Shown here: positions 1 to 5,273 of the stretch, in pieces
Layout of the letters: every line of letters begins with the position of its first letter
Numbering within the stretch: position 1 is the stretch's first letter
Origin: Comamonadaceae bacterium
Lineage (GTDB): Bacteria > Pseudomonadota > Gammaproteobacteria > Burkholderiales > Burkholderiaceae_C
Reading direction: 5' to 3'
DNA: 6,307 bases
NCBI GenBank assembly: GCA_947454695.1
Contig: CANGMW010000149.1
Span: 1-6,307, forward strand
Translations under genes and position numbers: made by a program
The notes under the pieces: model-generated
Told to the model about the DNA's origin: nothing
What the model saw: the letters and a program-made list of their open reading frames with translations, nothing else
Database searches by the model: none

Positions 1-159
1 CGCAAGAGCATGGACCCGACCTTCGGCAAGGTGTTCATTTACGAACACTGCCTGCCGTTTGATGTGACCCGCGCCTTTGACGAAGCCAGCGGCATCAAGA
101 ACCCCCGCATCTGGACCGCTGCGCGCGACAAAGAGATGTGGGCTGCCCTGCAAGCCTGA
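1..159 (+). CDS. C-terminal fragment of an unrecognised protein
   Basis: Frame 1 is open from the left edge to a TGA at 157-159, giving 52 residues of the C-terminus of a gene that starts outside the window. The fragment looks like real protein: it has a mixed soluble composition (FGKVFIYEHCLPFDVTRAFD near the start, then PRIWTAARDKEMWAALQA at the end) and high-GC third positions. It has no membrane segment and no motif I can tie to a family. A Cys-Leu-Pro run and the Trp-rich tail are its most distinctive points. It converges on the lipoprotein gene, whose stop codon lies 69 bp away. I see no strong terminator in that gap (160-228), only a weak 4-bp stem at 203-213. The coding call is fairly sure; the function is unknown. 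Confidence 0.75.
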   Translation, partial: RKSMDPTFGKVFIYEHCLPFDVTRAFDEASGIKNPRIWTAARDKEMWAALQA

Positions 160-228
160 TGACTGTGGGCCTGTTCACGCAGGTCCTTAGCCGGGTGGCG
201 TTTGCCGGGGGCAGTCGGGCCGGGAAGT

Positions 229-1110
229 TCAGTCCTTGGCCATGCTGCGCATGAGCGTTTGGTACTCCTGCAAGGTCTTGACCGCATTGGCGCGTTGGGC
301 CTTGCTGGTGCTGTTGTGCACAGCGGCAATGTCGGCGCAGGCCTCGGCCGTGGTTTTTTCAAAATACGCCCGGTACTCCGCATCGGGTGAGATACGCAAA
401 CGTTCCATCAAAGCCAGCACTTCGGCCCGCACATGCGCGCTGCGGGCCTTGCCATCGGTGCTGTGCTCTCGCAAGACCTGCAAGATGTCGCTTTGGCGGC
501 GCAGGTGTTCTTTGAAAACCATGCGCGGGTCGTAGCTGGAGCGGTCCAGGTTCTGGCGGATGATTTGCTTTTGCGTCTCCTCCACCCGGCCGTACAGCAT
601 CTCGGTCCATTCCACGCCTTTTTCTAAGCGCAGCTTGTAGAGCTCCTGCGGCGTCACGTCAATCCACTCTTCCCGGAACTTGCGGTTGTTTTTGTCGTAC
701 TTGCGCGCCAGGTAACGCAGCTGCTTGGCTTGCAACAGGGGGGTGAACTCGCTCAGCGGCCCCGCCAGCCCCACGGCAAACTGACGCCCGTGCTCTTGTA
801 CCAAGGGCCAGATGGCGCAGACCTGCTCGGCTGTTACCGGCCCGGCCATCAGCGGCTCCACTTTGGCCAGCGTGTCGGCATAGGCGGGCAGCTCGGTTTT
901 GCGGTGCCAGTCGTACAGGGCCGCGAGTTTTTCGCGCACCAGCGGGGCTTGTTCGCCATTGATGTCCACATAGCCATCCAGCCACCAGTAAGTCAGCGTT
1001 GGCGCGCTGCTGTAGCCCAAGCGAAGCGCGCCACAGCCAGACAAAGCCAACAGGACAAGTGCACCGATAATGCGTGTTAGACAAGCCAAGGGGCGTACGG
1101 AACGGTTCAT
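229..1110 (-). CDS. DUF6279-like lipoprotein of unknown function
   Basis: This 293-residue protein begins with a lipoprotein signal peptide: Arg at 3, 6 and 13, a hydrophobic run from about 14 to 23, and a lipobox LSGC with the lipidated Cys at 26. Just after the Cys comes the pattern RLGYSSAPTLTYWWLDGYVD (residues 30-49), which I recognise as the hallmark of the DUF6279 proteobacterial lipoproteins. The rest is predicted to be mostly helical and charged, with no transmembrane segment. Gly27 follows the Cys, with no Asp at that position, so outer-membrane sorting is expected by the Lol rule; this is inference. The ATG at 1110-1108 is the only upstream Met that keeps the whole signal peptide. 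The ribosome site is weak (GAGA about 10 bases upstream). A TTG at residue 8 is a less likely start. The gene is divergent from glmU, and their start codons overlap. No biochemical role is known to me. Confidence 0.88.
   Translation of the reverse strand: MNRSVRPLACLTRIIGALVLLALSGCGALRLGYSSAPTLTYWWLDGYVDINGEQAPLVREKLAALYDWHRKTELPAYADTLAKVEPLMAGPVTAEQVCAIWPLVQEHGRQFAVGLAGPLSEFTPLLQAKQLRYLARKYDKNNRKFREEWIDVTPQELYKLRLEKGVEWTEMLYGRVEETQKQIIRQNLDRSSYDPRMVFKEHLRRQSDILQVLREHSTDGKARSAHVRAEVLALMERLRISPDAEYRAYFEKTTAEACADIAAVHNSTSKAQRANAVKTLQEYQTLMRSMAKD
1066..1071 (+). promoter_or_regulatory. candidate -10 box for glmU
   Basis: GATAAT lies 37 bases before the glmU ATG, inside the signal-peptide codons of the divergent lipoprotein gene. 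It matches the sigma-70 -10 consensus at five of six positions. No good -35 box sits 16-18 bp upstream. The nearest partial match, CAGACA at 1038-1043, has a 22-bp spacer, which is too long. Because the intergenic distance is zero, a glmU promoter must lie in this region or further upstream, which is the main reason to list this weak site. Confidence 0.25.
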
Positions 1111-2545
1111 GACTTCAAGTTCTCAAAACGGCACTAAACAGGGGCAAACGCTGCCCATCGATGTGGTCATCATGGCGGCCGGCAAAGGCACGCGCATGAA
1201 AAGCCAGACCCCCAAAGTGTTACATCTTTTGGCCGGCCGCGCATTGTTGCGTCATGTGGTGGACACCGCCGCGGCTTTATCCGCCCGCCGCGTGGTGGTG
1301 ATCACCGGGCATGGCGCGTCGCAGGTGGAGTCGGCCATCGGCCAATTCGCCCTGGCCCATGCCGGTGCGCAATTCCAGTGTGTGCGCCAGGAACCCCAAC
1401 TGGGCACGGGCCATGCGGTGCAGCAGGCCGTTCCCGTGTTGCCGGACGATGGGGTGGTGGTGGTCCTCTCCGGCGATGTGCCGCTCACCCGCATCGAGAC
1501 CTTAGAGGCGCTGATCGCTGCCTGCGAAGGCAGCAAACTGGCCTTGCTCACCATCACCATGCAAGACCCCACCGGCTACGGGCGCATCGTGCGCGATGGC
1601 GGCGAAGTGCGCGCCATCGTGGAACACAAAGACGCCACGCCCGCGCAGCGCGCCATCGGCGAGGTCTACAGCGGCATCATGGCGGTGCCGGCCCGGCTGC
1701 TCAAGCCTTGGCTCGCGCGCCTGGACAACCAGAACGCTCAAGGCGAGTACTACCTCACCGATGTGGTCAAGTTCGCCGTGGCCGATGGTGTGCCGGTGGT
1801 GGGTCACACCATTGACGACGCGGTGCAAGTCGCTGGCGTGAACAGCCCGCTGCAACTCGCGCAACTTGAGCGTGCTTACCAGCTGCGCGTGGCTGAGCAA
1901 CTCATGAATGACGGCGTGCGCCTGGCGGATCCGGCGCGGCTGGATGTGCGCGGCGAATTGCACTGCGCGCAAGATGTGGCGATTGATGTCAACTGCATTT
2001 TTGAAGGCCAGGTGTCGCTGGGCCAGGGCGTGACGATCGGCGCCAACTGCGTCATTGCCAACGCCCAAATTGCCGCCGGTGCGGTGATTCATCCCTTCAC
2101 CCACATCGACGGCGGCAAAGACCCGGTGCAGGTGGGCGAAGGCGCGCTGGTGGGCCCGTTTGCGCGGCTGCGGCCCGGCGCCCGTCTGGGCGAGCAGGTG
2201 CACATCGGCAATTTTGTCGAGGTGAAAAATTCAACGCTGGCCAAGGGCGCCAAAGCCAACCACCTCGCCTATGTGGGCGACGCCAGCTTGGGCGAGCGCG
2301 TCAACTATGGCGCGGGCAGCATCACCGCCAACTACGATGGCGTGAACAAACACAAGACCGTCATTGGCGATGATGTGCAGATCGGCAGCAATTGCGTGTT
2401 GATCGCACCCGTCACCATTGGCGCAGGCGGCACGGTGGGTGGGGGCTCCACCATCACCAAAGACACGGCGCCCGGCGTGCTCACCGTGGCGCGGGCCAAG
2501 CAGCTGAGCTTGAGCAGCTGGAAACGGCCCGAGAAAAAGTCATAA
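1109..2545 (+). CDS. glmU: bifunctional N-acetylglucosamine-1-phosphate uridyltransferase / glucosamine-1-phosphate acetyltransferase GlmU
   Basis: This cytoplasmic enzyme acetylates glucosamine-1-phosphate with acetyl-CoA and then transfers UMP from UTP, giving UDP-GlcNAc. The N-terminal pyrophosphorylase domain (about 17-246) shows MAAGKGTRM (22-30), Lys36 of PKVL, QLGTGHA (97-103), GDVPL with metal ligand Asp123, GYGRI (156-160), IVEHKDA (170-176), QGEYYLTDV (211-219) and metal ligand Asn245. A helical linker leads to a left-handed beta-helix of hexapeptide repeats (about 280-460). That domain carries GPFARLRPG (349-357), Lys373, catalytic His385 in KANHL, and NYGAGSITANYDG. The C-terminal tail WKRPEKKS resembles that of E. 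coli. The protein is 478 residues against 456 in E. coli, partly from a Ser/Gln-rich extension before residue 17. I chose the ATG at 1109, preceded by a weak GGAA at 1099-1102. An in-frame ATG at 1070 would add 13 residues, but it overlaps the lipoprotein signal peptide codons. glmS follows after 27 bp. Ser121 and Tyr187 differ from E. coli Tyr103 and Asn169. Confidence 0.97.
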   Translation: MTSSSQNGTKQGQTLPIDVVIMAAGKGTRMKSQTPKVLHLLAGRALLRHVVDTAAALSARRVVVITGHGASQVESAIGQFALAHAGAQFQCVRQEPQLGTGHAVQQAVPVLPDDGVVVVLSGDVPLTRIETLEALIAACEGSKLALLTITMQDPTGYGRIVRDGGEVRAIVEHKDATPAQRAIGEVYSGIMAVPARLLKPWLARLDNQNAQGEYYLTDVVKFAVADGVPVVGHTIDDAVQVAGVNSPLQLAQLERAYQLRVAEQLMNDGVRLADPARLDVRGELHCAQDVAIDVNCIFEGQVSLGQGVTIGANCVIANAQIAAGAVIHPFTHIDGGKDPVQVGEGALVGPFARLRPGARLGEQVHIGNFVEVKNSTLAKGAKANHLAYVGDASLGERVNYGAGSITANYDGVNKHKTVIGDDVQIGSNCVLIAPVTIGAGGTVGGGSTITKDTAPGVLTVARAKQLSLSSWKRPEKKS

Positions 2546-2558
2546 ACCGAACAACCCC

Positions 2559-2562
2559 GGAG
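2559..2562 (+). promoter_or_regulatory. ribosome binding site of glmS
   Basis: GGAG lies 10 bases before the glmS ATG, within the 27-bp gap after the glmU stop. It fixes the glmS start at 2573, which also places Cys at position 2 as the enzyme requires. No promoter or terminator fits in this gap, so the two genes are probably co-transcribed. Confidence 0.7.
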
Positions 2563-2572
2563 CAGTTCAAAC

Positions 2573-4423
2573 ATGTGTGGCATTGTCGGCGCGGTCTCTC
2601 ACCGCAACATCGTTCCTGTGCTGGTGCAGGGCTTGCAGCGGCTGGAATACCGGGGCTACGACTCCTGCGGCGTGGCCGTGCACGCGGGCGGCCTGCAACG
2701 CGCACGCAGCACCTCGCGCGTGTCCGAACTGGCCGAGCAGGTGGCGCAGACCCATCTGCAAGGGTTCACCGGCATCGCCCACACCCGCTGGGCCACGCAT
2801 GGTGCGCCGGCGGTGCACAACGCGCACCCGCACTTCAGCCACGGCCCCGGCGCCCAGGCCAACAGCTCCGCCGCGCGCGTGGCGCTGGTGCACAACGGCA
2901 TCATTGAAAACCACGACGAGTTGCGTGCGGCCTTGCAGCAACAAGGCTATGTGTTTGCCAGCCAGACCGACACCGAAGTCATCGCTCATCTGGTGGACTC
3001 GCTCTACCAGGGCGACTTATTTGAAACCGTCAAAACCGCCATCCGGCAACTCCACGGTGCCTACGCCATTGCCGTGTTCCATCAGAACGAACCGCATCGC
3101 GTCATTGGCGCGCGCGCAGGCTCGCCGCTGATTCTGGGTGTGGGCCAAGACGGTCAGGAAAACTTCCTCGCCAGCGACGCCATGGCCCTGGCCGGCGTGA
3201 CCGACCAGATCGTGTACCTGGAAGAGGGCGATGTGGTGGACATGCAGCCCAGCCACTACACCGTGCTGGACCGCGCGCACCACCCCGTCACGCGCCCGGT
3301 GAAAACCGTGCAGGCGCACAGTGGCGCGGCTGAGCTCGGCCCCTACAGCCACTACATGCAAAAAGAAATCTTCGAGCAGCCGCGCGCCATTGCCGACACG
3401 CTCGAAGGCTTGGAAGGCATCGTGCCCGAGCTGTTCGGCGATCAGGCTGCGTCCGTGTTCAAAGACATCGACACCGTGCTGATTTTGGCGTGCGGCACCA
3501 GCTACTACAGCGGCTGCACGGCCAAGTACTGGCTTGAAGGCATCGCCCGCATCCCCACGCAGGTGGAAGTGGCCAGCGAATACCGCTACCGCGACTCCGT
3601 GCCCAACCCGCGCACGCTGGTGGTCACCATCAGCCAGTCGGGCGAAACCGCCGACACGCTGGCCGCCCTGCGACACGCCCAAGGGCTGGGTATGCGGCAC
3701 ACGCTCACCATCTGCAATGTGGCCACCAGCGCCATGGTGCGCGAGTGCGAGTTGGCCTACATCACCCGCGCGGGCGTGGAAATTGGCGTGGCCTCCACCA
3801 AAGCCTTCACCACCCAGTTGGCGGCGCTGTTCTTGCTCACGCTGGCGCTGGCCAAGTCGCGCGGCAATTTGTCCGCACACGATGAAGCGCAACACCTCAA
3901 AGCCATGCGCCACCTGCCCGTGGCCTTGCAAGCCGTGCTGGCGCTGGAGCCGCAAGTCATCAGCTGGTCGCACGACTTTGCCACCATGGAAAACGCACTG
4001 TTTTTGGGGCGCGGCCCGCACTACCCCATTGCCTTGGAAGGTGCGCTCAAGCTCAAAGAAATCAGCTACATCCACGCCGAGGCCTATCCGGCCGGCGAGC
4101 TCAAACACGGCCCGCTTGCGCTGGTGACCAGCAGCATGCCGGTGGTGACGGTGGCGCCCAACGACGCGCTGCTGGAAAAACTCAAAAGCAATCTGCACGA
4201 AGTCCGCGCCCGCGGTGGTGTGCTCTATGTGCTGGCCGACGCCGACACCAAAATCGACAGCAGCGAAGGCCTGCACGTCATCCGCATGCCCGAGCACTAC
4301 GGCGCGCTCTCGCCTATCCTGCACGTGGTGCCCCTGCAGCTGCTCGCGTACCACACCGCGTGCGCGCGGGGGACGGATGTGGACAAGCCTAGGAATTTGG
4401 CGAAGAGTGTGACGGTGGAGTGA
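2573..4423 (+). CDS. glmS: glutamine--fructose-6-phosphate aminotransferase (isomerizing) GlmS
   Basis: GlmS converts fructose-6-phosphate and glutamine to glucosamine-6-phosphate and glutamate, the committed step of amino-sugar synthesis, in the cytoplasm. The protein has 616 residues (E. coli 609). The N-terminal class II glutaminase domain starts with MCGIVGAV, so Cys2 becomes the N-terminal nucleophile. It continues with EYRGYDS (25-31), HTRWATHG (70-77), HNGIIENH (107-114) and QTDTE with Asp133. Two SIS sugar-isomerase domains follow: CGTSYYSG (307-314), SQSGET (354-359), STKAFTTQ (408-415), then GRG (479-481), LKLKEISYIHAEAY with Glu496, and KHGP with His512. The C-terminal tail PRNLAKSVTVE carries Lys611. 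These match E. coli catalytic Glu488, His504 and Lys603 (mature numbering), so an active enzyme is expected. Compared with E. coli there is a longer Gly/Ala/Ser-rich loop at about 89-102. The gene is the second of the glmU-glmS pair. No glmS ribozyme-like leader can fit in the 27-bp gap. Confidence 0.98.
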   Translation: MCGIVGAVSHRNIVPVLVQGLQRLEYRGYDSCGVAVHAGGLQRARSTSRVSELAEQVAQTHLQGFTGIAHTRWATHGAPAVHNAHPHFSHGPGAQANSSAARVALVHNGIIENHDELRAALQQQGYVFASQTDTEVIAHLVDSLYQGDLFETVKTAIRQLHGAYAIAVFHQNEPHRVIGARAGSPLILGVGQDGQENFLASDAMALAGVTDQIVYLEEGDVVDMQPSHYTVLDRAHHPVTRPVKTVQAHSGAAELGPYSHYMQKEIFEQPRAIADTLEGLEGIVPELFGDQAASVFKDIDTVLILACGTSYYSGCTAKYWLEGIARIPTQVEVASEYRYRDSVPNPRTLVVTISQSGETADTLAALRHAQGLGMRHTLTICNVATSAMVRECELAYITRAGVEIGVASTKAFTTQLAALFLLTLALAKSRGNLSAHDEAQHLKAMRHLPVALQAVLALEPQVISWSHDFATMENALFLGRGPHYPIALEGALKLKEISYIHAEAYPAGELKHGPLALVTSSMPVVTVAPNDALLEKLKSNLHEVRARGGVLYVLADADTKIDSSEGLHVIRMPEHYGALSPILHVVPLQLLAYHTACARGTDVDKPRNLAKSVTVE

Positions 4424-4428
4424 GGGAG

Positions 4429-4475
4429 GACGTAAGTGTGCGTGCGTCTACGTCAGATCGTGACACAGGGCACAC
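4429..4475 (+). repeat. small overlapping inverted repeats between glmS and the alkylation repair gene
   Basis: The 76-bp gap holds two short perfect inverted repeats. GACGTA (4429-4434) pairs with TACGTC (4449-4454) across a 14-base loop. GTGTGC (4436-4441) pairs with GCACAC (4470-4475). The second pair starts inside the loop of the first, so the RNA could not form both without a pseudoknot. Neither is followed by a T-run, so this is not a clear intrinsic terminator. An operator or chance are both possible. Confidence 0.3.
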
Positions 4476-4499
4476 CTTGCAAAACCTTTCACTAACGCC

Positions 4500-5186
4500 A
4501 TGAGCGCCACCCAATACGTCGCCTTGGCCAGCCGTGCCCTGCGCGCACAGGCCGACCCGCAACGCGCGCTTGAAATGAAAGCCTATCTGCGCGGGCAATT
4601 CGAGTTTCTGGGCATTCAAACGCCGACCCGACGACTCATTTGCAAATCGCTGCCCAAGCTCGCGCCAGAGCCCGCGCTGTTGCTGGAGGTGGCGCAGCTG
4701 CTTTGGCAACAACGGGAGCGCGAATACCGTTATGTGGCCTGCGATCTGCTGGCCCGCCATGCCAAGGTGTTTGGCACAGGCAATTTGCCGGCCTTCAAAC
4801 AGCTGCTGCAGCAAGACGCCTGGTGGGAGACGGTTGATGGCTTGTCGGGTGTGGTTGGCGACATCGTGCTCAAGGAAAAACTGCAAGGACAGCCAGCGCC
4901 AAGCGTCATGGATGCCTGGCTGCTGGACGAGGACTTCTGGGTGCGGCGTTCGGCCATGATTCATCAGCTGGGCTGGCGACTTCAGACCGATACCGAGCGG
5001 CTCACCCACTATGCGTTGACGCTCGCATCAGAAAGTGAATTCTTCATCCGCAAAGCCATCGGCTGGGCGTTTCGTGACTACGCCAAATGGCACCCGGAGT
5101 TCGTGCGCCAATTCATGCGAGAGCACGGTGCCAGGTTTTCCAATCTCACTGTGCGCGAAGCGACCAAGAATTTAAGCAAGGCTTGA
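4500..5186 (+). CDS. AlkD-like DNA alkylation repair protein (HEAT-like repeat DNA glycosylase)
   Basis: This 228-residue cytoplasmic protein belongs to the DNA alkylation repair family (PF08713 type), which excises N3- and N7-alkylated purines from DNA using a curved stack of HEAT-like helices. Visible family landmarks are YLRGQFEFLGI (29-39), QREREYRYVACDLL (71-84), AWWETVDGLSG (107-117), DEDFWVRRSAMIHQ (143-156) and SEFFIRKAIGWAFRDYAKWHP (179-199, with key Trp189). Trp109, Asp113, Arg150 and Trp189 align with the DNA-binding and catalytic residues I recall for Bacillus cereus AlkD (Trp109, Asp113, Arg148, Trp187), so activity is plausible. Length is typical of the family. The ATG at 4500 is the first possible start after an in-frame TGA at 4461-4463, and no Shine-Dalgarno sequence precedes it. 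The gene lies 76 bp after glmS on the same strand, so it may be read through from glmS or have its own weak promoter. It converges with mobA across a hairpin. The exact subfamily is not proven. Confidence 0.9.
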   Translation: MSATQYVALASRALRAQADPQRALEMKAYLRGQFEFLGIQTPTRRLICKSLPKLAPEPALLLEVAQLLWQQREREYRYVACDLLARHAKVFGTGNLPAFKQLLQQDAWWETVDGLSGVVGDIVLKEKLQGQPAPSVMDAWLLDEDFWVRRSAMIHQLGWRLQTDTERLTHYALTLASESEFFIRKAIGWAFRDYAKWHPEFVRQFMREHGARFSNLTVREATKNLSKA

Positions 5187-5200
5187 GCTAGGCTCATGTC

Positions 5201-5235
5201 GAAACAAAAGCTACCCGTCGGATGGCTTTTGTTTC
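5201..5235. terminator. bidirectional intrinsic terminator between convergent genes
   Basis: GAAACAAAAGC (5201-5211) and GCTTTTGTTTC (5225-5235) form a perfect 11-bp stem. It extends inward by a G-T and an A-T pair, then a C-A mismatch and two C-G pairs around a 3-base loop. The T-rich 3' arm appears on both strands because the repeat is symmetric, as expected for a terminator serving both genes. It sits 14 bp past the repair gene's stop and 38 bp past the mobA stop. There is no separate T-run outside the stem, so the U-tract would be the outer part of the 3' arm. A further 5-bp stem (TGAGC 5184-5188, GCTCA 5192-5196) overlaps the repair gene's stop. Confidence 0.75.
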
Positions 5236-5273
5236 CGCAGCAGCCGGTAAGTGTGGCTGCAAAGGGCCCGGCC

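Noticed and set aside
203..213. Possible small hairpin (TGCC-GGG-GGCA) between the first gene and the lipoprotein gene.
   Set aside because: The stem is only 4 bp and has no T-run on either side; such stems are common by chance in GC-rich sequence.
1070..1108. Upstream ATG at 1070 as the glmU start.
   Set aside because: It would add 13 Arg-rich residues with no counterpart in GlmU and would overlap the lipoprotein signal-peptide codons by about 40 bases.
1502..2203. A 233-codon open frame on the minus strand inside glmU.
   Set aside because: It is an antisense shadow of conserved glmU codons, with a His/Ala/Arg-rich composition and no ribosome site or family match.
2546..2572. Possible regulatory leader or glmS ribozyme before glmS.
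   Set aside because: The gap is 27 bp, far too short for the ribozyme, which is known from Gram-positive bacteria, and it holds only a ribosome site.
2392..2907. A plus-strand open frame spanning the glmU-glmS junction in another frame.
   Set aside because: It is Arg/Ala/His-rich and out of frame with two well-supported genes, so it is an off-frame product of high GC.
3017..4354. A 445-codon open frame on the minus strand inside glmS, His/Gly/Arg-rich.
   Set aside because: It lies wholly opposite a strongly conserved glmS, its composition is what high-GC codon use yields on the antisense strand, and it has no recognisable motif.
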